Origin: Plantibacter sp. VKM Ac-2880
GTDB lineage: Bacteria > Actinomycetota > Actinomycetes > Actinomycetales > Microbacteriaceae
Assembly (NCBI RefSeq): GCF_015351235.1
Contig: NZ_JADKSJ010000001.1
Span: 2,474,971-2,538,970, forward strand
Length of the DNA stretch: 64,000 nucleotides
Direction of reading: 5' to 3'
The first letter of the stretch is position 1. The number at the start of each line of letters is the position of its first letter. This document shows positions 35,080 to 43,379 of this stretch, one piece after another. The position numbers and the translations under genes were made by a program. Below the pieces are notes generated by a model. That model saw only the letters and a list, made by a program, of their open reading frames with translations. It did no database searches and was not told the origin of the DNA.

Positions 35080-35667
35080 TCAGTCCTGGGCGAGGATCGC
35101 GTAGAGGCGCTTGCGAGCTTCGTCGAGGACCGCGACGGCCTGCTGGACCTGCTCAGGCGAACCGGTCCGGCCGACCTGCGCTGCAGCCTGGGCCAGCTCG
35201 ACGCCGGCCTTCGGGAGCGCGGTGATGCCGGGGTGCTCGGTCGACTCACCGGTCTGCCACGGAGCGGTCGCTCCGGACTCGGCGACCTCGTCGCGGCCGG
35301 CCTCGGTCAGGGCGTAGGTCTTCCGACCGCCCGACTCCTCGGCTGTGATGATGCCCTCGTCGGAGAGCAGCTGCAGGGTCGGGTAGACCGAGCCGGCGCT
35401 CGGCTTCCAGGAGCCGCCACTGCGCTCGTCGATCTCGCGGATGATCTGGTAGCCGTGCATCGGCTGCTCTGCCAGCAGGGCCAGCACGGCGGAGCGGACG
35501 TCGCCACGACCCGCGCGCGATCCGGCGCTCTTCTCGAACTTGGAACGCAGCTGTTCCATCATCTGCCACATGTTCTCGGTACCGAAGCCGGCTCCGCTGC
35601 CGAATCCGCCGCCGTTGCCGAATCCTGCGCCACCGAAACCTGCGCCACCGCTTGGGAATCCACCCAT
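35080..35667 (-). CDS. PadR-family transcriptional regulator
   Basis: 195-aa repressor. A glycine/phenylalanine-rich leader (about 1-30) is followed by the PadR winged helix (about 55-130; RGDVRSAVLALLAEQPMHGYQIIREIDERSGGSWKPSAGSVYPTLQLL is read in pieces) with the SVYPTLQLL recognition segment, and a C-terminal coiled coil for dimerisation (about 150-190). The ATG at 35667 follows an AGGAG site. A perfect palindrome (35700-35717) in the divergent region before an SDR gene is the probable operator. Confidence 0.88.
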   Translation of the reverse strand: MGGFPSGGAGFGGAGFGNGGGFGSGAGFGTENMWQMMEQLRSKFEKSAGSRAGRGDVRSAVLALLAEQPMHGYQIIREIDERSGGSWKPSAGSVYPTLQLLSDEGIITAEESGGRKTYALTEAGRDEVAESGATAPWQTGESTEHPGITALPKAGVELAQAAAQVGRTGSPEQVQQAVAVLDEARKRLYAILAQD

Positions 35668-35699
35668 GATTGCTCTCCTTCGTAGTTCGTGAACGATGC

Positions 35700-35717
35700 T
35701 CAACGATATATCGGTGA
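35700..35717. promoter_or_regulatory. Palindromic operator candidate between PadR and SDR genes
   Basis: TCAACGATATATCGGTGA is an 18-bp palindrome apart from the two N positions (TCANCGATATATCGNTGA). Half-site-like GAACGAT copies flank it at 35691 and 35724. AT-rich core sequence stands out from the surrounding GC-rich DNA. PadR autoregulation and control of the divergent SDR gene are likely. Confidence 0.55.
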
Positions 35718-35770
35718 AGCTGTGAACGATATGTGTAGTCGCAAGAAATCCATGGCGTAGCCTCAGCCTC

Positions 35771-36643
35771 ATGAGCGCTTGGACGACAGCAGACATTCCC
35801 GACCAGCATGGCGGCGTCGCGATCGTGACCGGCGCGAACAGCGGGATCGGGGCCGTCACGGCTCGCGAACTCGCCGCGCACGGCGCAACCGTCATCCTCG
35901 CCTGCCGCGACACGGAGAAGGGTGCCCGTGCTGCGGCCACGATGACCGGCGATGTCGAGGTCCGTCGCCTCGACCTCGCCGACCTCGCGTCGGTCCGCCG
36001 CTTCGCTGAGGGCGTCGAGCGGGTCGACGTGCTCGTGAACAACGCCGGCGTCATGGCTGTGCCCGAGCGACGCACGGCCGACGGCTTCGAGATGCAGATC
36101 GGTACCAACTTCCTCGGTCCCTTTGCTCTCACCGGGCTGCTGCTGGATCGCATCACGACGCGGGTCGTCACCCTGTCGAGCGCCGCCCACCGGGCTGGCA
36201 CAATCGACCTGGCCGATCTCAACTGGCGCAGCCGGACGTACCGACGCTGGGCCGCCTACGGCCAGTCGAAACTGGCCGACCTCATGTTCTCGGCCGAGTT
36301 GCAGCGACGCCTCACGGCGAACGGCTCACCCGTGCTGTCCGTCGCGGCGCACCCCGGCTTCGCGTCGACCGAACTCCAGTCGCACACCGAGTCCGCGCAA
36401 GGACCGCTCCTCGGTTGGGGAACGCGACTCCTCGGCCAGAGCGCCGAGATGGGCGCGCTCCCGACGCTCTACGCGGCGGTGTCGCCGGACGTCGAACCGG
36501 GCGGCTACTACGGACCGAGCGGCTTCGGTGAGATGCGCGGCGATCCGAAGCCCGTCGGCCGGACCTCGGCGGCGCGCGACGAACGCATCGCCGCCGAGCT
36601 CTGGACGAAGGCTGAGGCGCTCACCGGCGTCACCTTCCTCTGA
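35771..36643 (+). CDS. Short-chain dehydrogenase/reductase
   Basis: 290-aa SDR. TGANSGIG nucleotide motif near residue 20, NNAG, the catalytic Ser in LSSAAH and YGQSK (catalytic Tyr and Lys). DLNWRSRTYRRWAAYGQSK is typical of the retinol-dehydrogenase-like group. NAD(P)-dependent reduction or oxidation of an unknown alcohol/carbonyl. Divergent from the PadR gene with a palindromic operator between them. Confidence 0.88.
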   Translation: MSAWTTADIPDQHGGVAIVTGANSGIGAVTARELAAHGATVILACRDTEKGARAAATMTGDVEVRRLDLADLASVRRFAEGVERVDVLVNNAGVMAVPERRTADGFEMQIGTNFLGPFALTGLLLDRITTRVVTLSSAAHRAGTIDLADLNWRSRTYRRWAAYGQSKLADLMFSAELQRRLTANGSPVLSVAAHPGFASTELQSHTESAQGPLLGWGTRLLGQSAEMGALPTLYAAVSPDVEPGGYYGPSGFGEMRGDPKPVGRTSAARDERIAAELWTKAEALTGVTFL

Positions 36644-36664
36644 GCGGGGCCGAATGCCACACCG

Positions 36665-37150
36665 CTATGCGGGCAGGCTCTCCTCGATCGCCGCGATGAC
36701 CTCGGGGGCATCGGGTTCGGTCGTCGGACGGAAGCGGTGCACGGTGCCGTCGGGGGCGATGAGGAACTTTTCGAAGTTCCACTTGACGTTGCCGGCCTTG
36801 CCGTTGGCGTCGGCCGTCTTCACGAGCTCCTGGTAGAGCGGGTGACGGTTCCGGCCGTTGACCTTCACCTTGTCCATCATCGGGAAGGTGACACCCCAGG
36901 TGGCCGAGCAGTATTCGGCGATCTTCTCGTTGTCGCCAAGTTCCTGCAGGAACTGGTTGCTCGGGAAGCCGATCACGGTGAAGCCGCGGTCGGCGTACTC
37001 CTTCTGGAGGGCCTCGAGCTTCTCGTACTGCGGAGCGAGACCACAGCGGCTGGCAACGTTGACGACGAGTTTCGCCTTACCGTCCCACTCCGCCATGGTG
37101 GTGTCGCGGCCGTCGAGGGTGGTGACGGGGATGGTGTCCAGATCGGTCAT
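36665..37150 (-). CDS. Glutathione peroxidase family (thiol peroxidase)
   Basis: 161-aa thioredoxin-fold peroxidase. NVASRCGLAPQYEKLEALQ carries peroxidatic C36 (Cys, not selenocysteine); GFPSNQFLQELGDNEKIAEYC and KWNFEKFLIAPDG give the Gln, Trp and Asn of the active site. A second Cys in IAEYC fits a thioredoxin-dependent two-Cys mechanism, as expected because actinobacteria lack glutathione. Cytoplasmic. Convergent with the SDR gene. Confidence 0.9.
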   Translation of the reverse strand: MTDLDTIPVTTLDGRDTTMAEWDGKAKLVVNVASRCGLAPQYEKLEALQKEYADRGFTVIGFPSNQFLQELGDNEKIAEYCSATWGVTFPMMDKVKVNGRNRHPLYQELVKTADANGKAGNVKWNFEKFLIAPDGTVHRFRPTTEPDAPEVIAAIEESLPA

Positions 37151-37281
37151 GGTGCGGTGCCTCTCATCAGCGGAACGGCTTCGTCCACGGGCGTCGTGAC
37201 GCGCGTGCGTGCCTCCTCGAACGCTACTCGCCCCCGAGGTACCCGGCGTCCTTTCGTCAGTGCGTTCTCAGCCGACAGGCG

Positions 37282-37310
37282 TTGACACCGCCCACCCTCC
37301 GGTGGATCGT
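37282..37310 (+). promoter_or_regulatory. Candidate promoter of the DHFR-like/amine oxidase operon
   Basis: A perfect TTGACA (37282-37287) lies 47 nt before the ATG at 37335. The expected -10 position is poor (GATCGT at 37305-37310). A small CCACC/GGTGG hairpin sits in the spacer. Confidence 0.3.
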
Positions 37311-37334
37311 GAGTGCAGCAGATCGGAGCAGGAC

Positions 37335-37961
37335 ATGGGACGCATCCACATCGACCTCTTCATGACGCTCGACGGCGTCGCTCAGGCGCCGGGCGGGCCG
37401 GAGGAGGACCCCAGCGACGGGTTCGCGTTCGGTGGGTGGCAGGCGCCGCTCATCGACGAGGTCGACGGGCAGCAGATCGATGCCGGCATGGTCGGCATGG
37501 ACGCCCTCCTCCTCGGACGACGAACGTACGACATCTTCGCCGCGTACTGGCCCGGGCAGGAGGGCGGTCAGGACGACGGCATCGCCAGGCTCTTCAACCG
37601 GCTGCCGAAATACGTCGCGTCGCGTGAGCCGCGGGACCTGGCGTGGGCGAAGTCGACGCAGCTCGGAGACAACCTCCCGAAGGCCCTTCGGGATCTGCGC
37701 GAGCGCCACGCGCAGATCCATGTCATCGGCAGTCTCGACTTCGTGCAGACGCTCTTCGCGGAAGCCCTGTTCGATCAGCTCAACCTCTGGGTGTACCCGA
37801 TCACGCTCGGCACGGGTAAGCGCGTCTTCGCCGATGGGACCGTGCCGTCGTCTTTGCGGTTGCTCGGTCCGGCGACCACCTCCCCCGCCGGGACCGTCCA
37901 CCTCCGCTATGAGCGGGTGGACGGCGCACCGGCGACCGGCGACATGGGCGATCCTCGATGA
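37335..37961 (+). CDS. Dihydrofolate reductase-like (RibD C-terminal fold) protein
   Basis: 208-aa protein of the DHFR/RibD-C superfamily (YyaP/YwjB group): MGRIHIDLFMTLDGVAQAPG at the N-terminus, GMDALLLGRRTYDIFAAYWPG (nucleotide/substrate region), PKYVASREPRD, and QLNLWVYPITLGTGKRVF near the end. Probably an NADPH-dependent reductase of unknown substrate. SD GGAGCAGG lies before the ATG. It overlaps the amine oxidase start by 4 nt. Confidence 0.87.
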   Translation: MGRIHIDLFMTLDGVAQAPGGPEEDPSDGFAFGGWQAPLIDEVDGQQIDAGMVGMDALLLGRRTYDIFAAYWPGQEGGQDDGIARLFNRLPKYVASREPRDLAWAKSTQLGDNLPKALRDLRERHAQIHVIGSLDFVQTLFAEALFDQLNLWVYPITLGTGKRVFADGTVPSSLRLLGPATTSPAGTVHLRYERVDGAPATGDMGDPR

Positions 37962-39367
37962 GCGGGTCGGACGACTCGTCCGCATCCCGCCCGCCCGCTG
38001 GCACCCGCTTCGACACGATCGTGGTGGGCGCGGGTGTCGCCGGGCTCGTCGCCGCGCGGCTCCTCGCGGCCGCTGGTCGGACGGTCGTCGTACTCGAGGC
38101 GCGGGACCGGGTCGGCGGGCGCGTGTCGACCGAGCGCCGCGACGGCCTGGTGACCGATCTCGGTGCGTCCTGGGTGCACGGGGTGACGGATAGCGCGGTC
38201 GCGGCGGCGGCCGGGGCGCTCGGGATGCGGACGGTGGAGTTCACCGTCGGCGGCTACCAACCAGACAGCCGTCCGATCGCCTACTACGGTGCCGACGGTG
38301 AGCGCCTGTCGGACGCCGACGCTCGCGGCTTCGCCGAGGACGTCCACGCGCTCGACGCGACGCTCCTCGGGGTCGTCGCCGAGTCGGCTCCTGACGCCTC
38401 GTACCGCGACGTGACCGAGGCGGCACTCGCCCTGCAGCCGTGGGACACCGAGCGGGTGCAGCGGGTCCGCGAGTACCTGGAGCATCGTTCGGAGGAGCAG
38501 TACGGCGCGTCGATCGAGGATCTCGCGGCGCACGGCCTCGACGACGACGCGATCGACGGGGACGAGGTCGTGTTCCACGACGGGTACGACGTGCTCCCCC
38601 GGCGGCTGTCCGAGGGGCTCGACGTGCGCTTGGAGCATGTGGTGACGAACGTGCGGTGGTCCGCGGACGGCGTCGAGGTCGCTGCCCACGGTCCGGCAGG
38701 CGAGGTGGTGCTGCATGCGGGCTCGGCGGTGGTGACGGTGCCGGTCGGGGTGCTGCAGTCGGAGGCGTTCACGATCGATCCCCCGCTGCCGGAGCCGGTC
38801 GCCGGCGCACTCTCCCGGTTGCGGATGAACGCGTTCGAGAAGGTGTTCCTGCGGTTCGAGCGGCGCTTCTGGGACGACGACGTCTACGCCGTCAGGCAGC
38901 TGGGGCCGGAGAGTCGTCGCTGGCACTCCTGGTACGACCTGACATCGGCGCACGGCTCCCCCACACTCCTCACGTTCGCCGCCGGCCCGACGGCCGTGGA
39001 GATCCGGGGCTGGGAGGACTCGCGCGTCGTGGAGTCGATCCTCGAGCAGCTGCGGCGCCTCTACGGCGAGCGCGTCGAGGACCCGACGGAGGTGCACATC
39101 ACCCGCTGGCACGAGGACCGCTTCACCCATGGGTCCTACGCCTACATGACCGTCGGCTCGACGACGGATGACCACGACGCCCTCGCCACCCCGGTCGGTG
39201 GCGTCCTGCACCTCGCTGGCGAGGCGACGTGGACGGACGACCCGGCGACGGTGTCGGCCGCCCTGCACTCCGGGCACCGGGCCGCGGAGCGCGTCCTCGG
39301 TCAGACCATCCCGATCGAGACCCTGTGGCGCGACGACAGCCCAGCACCGTTCACTGCCGAGATCTGA
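37958..39367 (+). CDS. Flavin-containing amine oxidase
   Basis: 469-aa flavoprotein of the monoamine/polyamine oxidase family. VVGAGVAGLVAARLLAAAG and LEARDRVGGRVST are the FAD-binding signatures; DLGASWVHGV precedes the substrate cavity. The C-terminal HLAGEATWTDDPATVSAALHSGHRAAE binds FAD again. LRMNAFEKVFLRFERRFWDDD resembles the LSD1/PAO-like branch. No signal peptide. Second gene of an operon with the DHFR-like gene. Confidence 0.9.
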   Translation: MSGSDDSSASRPPAGTRFDTIVVGAGVAGLVAARLLAAAGRTVVVLEARDRVGGRVSTERRDGLVTDLGASWVHGVTDSAVAAAAGALGMRTVEFTVGGYQPDSRPIAYYGADGERLSDADARGFAEDVHALDATLLGVVAESAPDASYRDVTEAALALQPWDTERVQRVREYLEHRSEEQYGASIEDLAAHGLDDDAIDGDEVVFHDGYDVLPRRLSEGLDVRLEHVVTNVRWSADGVEVAAHGPAGEVVLHAGSAVVTVPVGVLQSEAFTIDPPLPEPVAGALSRLRMNAFEKVFLRFERRFWDDDVYAVRQLGPESRRWHSWYDLTSAHGSPTLLTFAAGPTAVEIRGWEDSRVVESILEQLRRLYGERVEDPTEVHITRWHEDRFTHGSYAYMTVGSTTDDHDALATPVGGVLHLAGEATWTDDPATVSAALHSGHRAAERVLGQTIPIETLWRDDSPAPFTAEI

Positions 39368-39417
39368 GAGCAACGACGAGTGCGCTCGAACGGGCGCCCA
39401 GAGAGAGGAACCACCTG

Positions 39418-39744
39418 ATGCGATTCATGATGTTCGTCCTCACGGACCCGGTGCCCGACGAGCCGTCCGACGACTCGGATGTCGACCACTGGGTCCAGGA
39501 GCTCGACACGACGGGGCGACGTCTCCTCGGGGATGTGCTCGACCCGAGTGAGGCGCGCGGCGTCCGTGTCCGCGCCGGCGAACGGCTCGTCACCAAGGGC
39601 CCGATCCCTGGGGCGACCGACACCCTCTGGGGCTTCGACATTCTCGAGTGCGCCGACCTCGACGAGGCGCTCGACATCGCCGCCCGTCACCCGATGGCCC
39701 GCAACGGGCGATTGGAGCTGCGCCCCTTCCCGACGAGCCAGTGA
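39418..39744 (+). CDS. YCII-related domain protein
   Basis: 108-aa single-domain protein. MRFMMFVLTDPVPDEPSD and GFDILECADLDEALDIAARHPMARNGRLELRPF are characteristic of the YCII/PhnB-like dimeric alpha-beta barrel, usually with a His/Asp pair of unknown function. It starts 50 nt after the amine oxidase stop with AGAGGAA before the ATG; likely the third gene of that operon. Confidence 0.85.
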   Translation: MRFMMFVLTDPVPDEPSDDSDVDHWVQELDTTGRRLLGDVLDPSEARGVRVRAGERLVTKGPIPGATDTLWGFDILECADLDEALDIAARHPMARNGRLELRPFPTSQ

Positions 39745-39844
39745 TGGTTCGCCTCAGCGCTGGCGTAGGGGTCTGATCCGGTAGACCGATCCGGATGGGA
39801 CGGGACGAGTCGCCTGCGCTGAGACGACTCCGTATCGGCGTGCG

Positions 39845-40837
39845 CTACTCGGGAACCGGTGGCGCCCCTCCAGCACCGCCGGCAATGCGAAGCATCCGTG
39901 TCGCCGTCGCGCGGAGGAGCTCACGGAGATCCTCCGGCTCGTCGACGATCACCGCGTGATCTCCCAGCCCGGCGATCACCGCTGGAAGCCAGTCGAGGCG
40001 TTTGGCTCGGATCGAAAGCCGATGCCAGCCGGGTGCGTGCTGGATCGACTCCACGACCGCCACGCTCTCTGGGAGGTGGGCCCGAATCTGCGGGACGGTC
40101 GCCTGGATGCGCAACCGGACGTGCCATCGGTAGTCCGCCCCCGCGAAGCGGTCGACGAGTCGAGGACGCTCCGCTCGGGATACCGGGGTGGACAAGACGC
40201 CGGGCAGCGTCCGCGCGGATCGGATCCGGTCGACACGGAAGGTGCGCTCCTCCGCTCGCTCGACGTCGAACGCATCCAAGTACCAGCGACCGGAATGGAC
40301 GAGCAGGTCGAGTGGATGCACCGTGCGGCGCGAAGGCGTTTTCTCCACGTCGCGGTAGCGCAGCTCCAGCGGACGTCTCGAGCGAAGAGCGTCGGAGACG
40401 GTGAGCAGGATGCCGGCATCAGGTACCTCGAGGCTCGACGGGTTCAGCGCTGCGGCGTCGACGACCGCTTCAATGCGGTCCAGGGATGCGGCGGGGAGGG
40501 AACGCCGGATCTTCGCGAGAGCGATCTGCGCCGCGACGTCCGGGGAGCCGGAGGCCGACTGGGCGTCGCTCAAGCCGAGGAAGACGGCGACCGCCTCCTC
40601 GTCAGTGAGCATCAGCGGCGACACTCCGCGTCCGCCAGCCAGGCGGTACCCGCCGTAGCGGCCGCGCACCGACTCGATCGGAACCTCCATGTCCACGAGA
40701 CGCTGCACGGTGCGGCGCACGGTGCGCTCATCCACGCCCAACCGTTCGGCCAGCTCAGGCACGGTGCGGATCTCCGCCGACTGGAGCAACTCGAGGAGCT
40801 GCAGCGCGCGAGAGGTCGACGAGCCCGATCGTGCCAT
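39845..40837 (-). CDS. WYL-domain transcriptional regulator (YafY family)
   Basis: 330-aa regulator. An N-terminal HTH (about 1-65; VPELAERLGVDERTVRRTVQ followed by RGRYGGYRLAGG) and a WYL domain (about 140-225; SGRWYLDAFDVERAEERTFRVDRI), with a C-terminal WCX extension. WYL domains bind nucleotides or other small ligands. Divergent from a VOC gene; the perfect inverted repeat at 40846-40872 lies 9 nt before its ATG, so repression of both genes is likely. Confidence 0.9.
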   Translation of the reverse strand: MARSGSSTSRALQLLELLQSAEIRTVPELAERLGVDERTVRRTVQRLVDMEVPIESVRGRYGGYRLAGGRGVSPLMLTDEEAVAVFLGLSDAQSASGSPDVAAQIALAKIRRSLPAASLDRIEAVVDAAALNPSSLEVPDAGILLTVSDALRSRRPLELRYRDVEKTPSRRTVHPLDLLVHSGRWYLDAFDVERAEERTFRVDRIRSARTLPGVLSTPVSRAERPRLVDRFAGADYRWHVRLRIQATVPQIRAHLPESVAVVESIQHAPGWHRLSIRAKRLDWLPAVIAGLGDHAVIVDEPEDLRELLRATATRMLRIAGGAGGAPPVPE

Positions 40838-40845
40838 GACCTCAG

Positions 40846-40872
40846 AATACCGGGCAATTTCTGTCCGGTATT
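40846..40872. promoter_or_regulatory. Inverted-repeat operator candidate between WYL and VOC genes
   Basis: AATACCGG (40846-40853) and CCGGTATT (40865-40872), perfect 8-bp arms with an 11-bp spacer, in the 95-nt divergent gap. Position next to the WYL gene start suggests autoregulation. Confidence 0.5.
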
Positions 40873-40932
40873 GCTCCTATCGTCGGGATGGCCGCCGCAA
40901 GAGCGGCAACCACATCGAGCCCAGGAGACCTC

Positions 40933-41331
40933 ATGCGACTCGCAGCCACCCGGATCATCACCGACGACGTCGACAGCCTGGTCGCGTTCTACGAACGAGT
41001 CACCGGCGTGACCGCGGCCCGCTTGCATCCGCTCTTCGCCGAGTTGCGCACCGACACCGGCACCCTCGCGATCGCCAGTTCGGCGACCATTCCGCTGCTG
41101 GGTGAGAACGCTGCCGCGCCGCGCGCGAACCGGTCCATCACCCTCGATTTCCTGGTCGAGGATGTCGACGCGGTCTACACGACGCTGCAGGGCGTCGTCG
41201 AAACGTTCGTGAACGAGCCGACGACCATGCCGTGGGGCAACCGTTCGCTCCTGTTCCGCGACCCTGACGGCAACCTCATCAACGTCTTCACGCCCACCAG
41301 CGCCGCGGCACAGGAGCGGTTCCCCTCGTAG
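40933..41331 (+). CDS. VOC-family (glyoxalase/bleomycin-resistance fold) protein
   Basis: 132-aa protein. MRLAATRIITDDVDSLVAFYERVTGV is the first beta-alpha-beta unit, and GNRSLLFRDPDGNLINVFTP the last, with the metal-ligand Glu/His positions only partly kept. Fold used by glyoxalases, dioxygenases and drug-binding proteins. ATG 40933 preferred since AGGAG is 4 nt upstream. Divergent from the WYL regulator that probably controls it. Confidence 0.86.
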   Translation: MRLAATRIITDDVDSLVAFYERVTGVTAARLHPLFAELRTDTGTLAIASSATIPLLGENAAAPRANRSITLDFLVEDVDAVYTTLQGVVETFVNEPTTMPWGNRSLLFRDPDGNLINVFTPTSAAAQERFPS

Positions 41332-41458
41332 AGAAGGTGGCGAGAGCACGGGTCACCGCAGGCAGTCGCTCAGCGACGGTGGTGGACGGTCGCTAGCAGA
41401 TGAGCCGTGGCGAGGCTCGTGCGCTCGCTCCCTCCGGCGCGTCCCCGGTCCTTCGTCC

Positions 41459-41824
41459 CTACAGCCAGACGGTCGCCAGCCAGACCTCGATCGCGGCGAG
41501 CACCAGCAGGGCGACGTTCAGCCCGAGGACGCGGACCTCGCCGCGACGCAGGTGCACGGTGATGCCACCGACCTGCACGAGGACCAGCCCGACTGCCGCA
41601 GCGACGGTCAGCCAGGTGAGGATGCCAGCGAGTGGCGGCAGGATGAGACCGACCGCGCCCAGGACCTCGAGGAGCCCGATCACTCGGATCACCGCGAGCG
41701 GCATGGTGTCGACCCAGGCCATCATCGGGCGGAGCTGGCCCGCCGAGCGGACGAGCTTGACGCCGCCCGAGTACAGGTACATGACCGCGAGCAGTGCTGC
41801 CACGATCCAGTATGCGATGACCAT
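41459..41824 (-). CDS. DoxX-family membrane protein
   Basis: 121-aa protein with four hydrophobic helices. YLYSGGVKLVRS and MPLAVIRVIGLLEVLGAVGLILPP are DoxX-family hallmarks. The family is linked to quinone or thiol redox at the membrane. It diverges from an HxlR regulator, an arrangement common for DoxX genes induced by quinones or electrophiles; the palindrome between them fits repression by the regulator. Confidence 0.87.
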   Translation of the reverse strand: MVIAYWIVAALLAVMYLYSGGVKLVRSAGQLRPMMAWVDTMPLAVIRVIGLLEVLGAVGLILPPLAGILTWLTVAAAVGLVLVQVGGITVHLRRGEVRVLGLNVALLVLAAIEVWLATVWL

Positions 41825-41855
41825 GCGAAACCTCCGAGAGCTGATTCGTCGTGAT

Positions 41856-41872
41856 GGTTACGATGGGTAACC
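41856..41872. promoter_or_regulatory. Palindromic operator candidate between DoxX and HxlR genes
   Basis: GGTTAC-GATGG-GTAACC, a 6-bp perfect inverted repeat, lies 32 nt before the DoxX ATG. A second palindrome, ACACGCGTGT, is at 41913-41922 closer to the regulator. Confidence 0.45.
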
Positions 41873-41943
41873 CAGGCCAGTGTGGGCCACGAAACATCGG
41901 CGTACAAAAGGCACACGCGTGTACCCGAGTCCCGAGAGGTGTC

Positions 41944-42318
41944 ATGTTCCGCTACGCGAAGCTGTGTTCCGTCCGAGGCGATCAAGGCAAAGCCATCCGA
42001 TCCCTCCTCGACCGCATCGCCGACAAGTGGGCGCTCCTCCTCATCGCGACGCTCCACGACGGTCCGTTCCGGTTCACGGAGCTCGAGCAGCGCATCCCGG
42101 GCATCTCCCGACGCATGCTGACCCTTACCCTCAGGAACCTGGAACGCGACGGACTCATCACCCGCACCGCTTTCGCCGAGGTGCCACCGCGGGTCGAGTA
42201 CGAGTTGACGGACCTCGCCGAATCGCTGATCCCCCACGCAGTGGCGCTCGCCGAGTGGGCCGGCGAACACGTCCCGACGATCGAAGCGAATCGGAACGCG
42301 TACGACGAGCGGTTCTGA
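41944..42318 (+). CDS. HxlR-family winged-helix regulator
   Basis: 124-aa DNA-binding protein. C8 in MFRYAKLCSVRGDQGK is at the usual redox-sensing N-terminal position. LLDRIADKWALLLIATLHDGPFRF and TELEQRIPGISRRMLTLTLRNLERDGLITR are the family core, and VEYELTDLAESL the wing. A GTG start at 41851 would lie inside the operator, so ATG 41944 (after GAGAGG) is preferred. Likely represses the divergent DoxX gene. A hairpin terminator follows. Confidence 0.88.
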   Translation: MFRYAKLCSVRGDQGKAIRSLLDRIADKWALLLIATLHDGPFRFTELEQRIPGISRRMLTLTLRNLERDGLITRTAFAEVPPRVEYELTDLAESLIPHAVALAEWAGEHVPTIEANRNAYDERF

Positions 42319-42570
42319 GTATCGCCCGACGCTGTGAGCCAACGAAAAAGTCCCGGAAACCAGATGGTTTCCGGGACTTCATGGTGGTCCCTCACCGGGC
42401 GTCCGACTAGGCGGCGGCGAGCGTGGGGTTGTCAGCGGTGATCGGCTCGACTGGGGAGGCCAGCATCCCGCACTTTGAATTAGAGGCCCTGGCAGGTCGG
42501 CGGGTAGCGCTCCCTCGGCGCCAGCGGCTCGGCGGGAAGACGGACTCCGAATTCAGCGAGCAGTCGGAGA
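42319..42570. other. Intergenic stretch left of the A/T-richer cassette
   Basis: 252 nt. It contains the hairpin at 42348-42379. On the minus strand an open stretch ends with SPVEPITADNPTLAAA and a stop at about 42406; it may be the 3' remnant of a lost gene, but no homologue is recognised. Base composition shifts from GC-rich to mixed across this interval. Confidence 0.4.
42348..42379 (+). terminator. Hairpin terminator after HxlR gene
   Basis: Perfect 15-bp stem: 42348-42362 pairs with 42365-42379 around a 2-nt centre. It starts 30 nt after the HxlR stop. Its GTTTCCGGG (42367-42375) recurs in the terminator beyond the other end of the cassette (44861-44869). Confidence 0.75.
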
Positions 42571-43344
42571 CTACCTGTCGCCAGAATCTTTAGGGAGCAC
42601 AGTGAGCTTGAGTTGTTGAGCGCCATCTGTGAGAGAAAACTCGAAACCTTGACCATTCGCGATCGCCTTCTCAAGCACCGGAGCGAGAGCCTTCGTTTTC
42701 TTGAGGCCCCAATCCTGCGTTGCTTCGACTCGCTCGTGCGCCATCGGGTCTCGCTGCGGCCGAGCCATGATCCCGCCCTGCCACCGCTTCGTGAGGTGGA
42801 CGGCTCCGCGTCCGACGTCCCATGACAGAGCCATCAGGGCGGCAACAGATATTGGAGCGCTCCCTGCGATCGTCACGAGCGCTCCCCAGACGGTCATCAG
42901 GATGTCGACGGAGCCGACGCGGGCATCGAGGACGTGGAGCCCCCCTTGATGCGTTCGTAACGGTTGCGGCCATGCTTTGTCGACCTCGCTGTCTATAAGC
43001 CTTCGTTGCATCGCGCCCGCGCGTCGAGCCGCAAGATCGAGTCGTTGCAGTGCGCGCGCTACTCCGAAGGCATCATGGCCGTCGTACCGCAGCGTGACGA
43101 TGAGCCGCGGAACAGCGCGGTTCTGCAACCAACCCGGGTAGGCAATTGCAAGTTCCGCCTGCTGTAGCTCCGCACGCATGAGATTGGTCAGGCGATGCGC
43201 GGCTACTCCGCTCAGATCACGAGGCGCCACAAGCGGCGCTCGCCGCTCGTTCCTCGAGTCCTTAAGGTGAGCGGCAGCGCCTTCCTTCGCAGTTAAGTAC
43301 TCGAGTTCGCCCGGCACACGAAACAGATTCATTGCGCTATCCAA
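42571..43344 (-). CDS. Hypothetical protein with central membrane segment(s), third gene of the cassette
   Basis: 257-aa protein without a recognised family. The N-terminal half is soluble and basic (residues 1-135; RNERRAPLVAPRD, LIVTLRYDGHDAFG). Residues 138-172 are hydrophobic (SVDILMTVWGALVTIAGSAP, then ISVAALMALSWDVG), one or two membrane helices. The tail is soluble, ending KLTVLPKDSGDR. The TTG start at 43344 is supported by AAAGGA 7 nt upstream; an ATG at 43332 is the alternative. Codon use is clearly less GC-biased than neighbours. It lies 35 nt after the HEPN gene. A membrane-attached effector or anchor is possible. Confidence 0.6.
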   Translation of the reverse strand: MDSAMNLFRVPGELEYLTAKEGAAAHLKDSRNERRAPLVAPRDLSGVAAHRLTNLMRAELQQAELAIAYPGWLQNRAVPRLIVTLRYDGHDAFGVARALQRLDLAARRAGAMQRRLIDSEVDKAWPQPLRTHQGGLHVLDARVGSVDILMTVWGALVTIAGSAPISVAALMALSWDVGRGAVHLTKRWQGGIMARPQRDPMAHERVEATQDWGLKKTKALAPVLEKAIANGQGFEFSLTDGAQQLKLTVLPKDSGDR

Positions 43345-43379
43345 GGTTCGATCCTTTCGTATCCGCCGGTTCGCTGAGC

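Noticed and set aside
42400..42475. Transfer-messenger RNA or a short gene ending PTLAAA
   Set aside because: No tmRNA acceptor or TψC-like ends and no start with ribosome site; at most a gene remnant.
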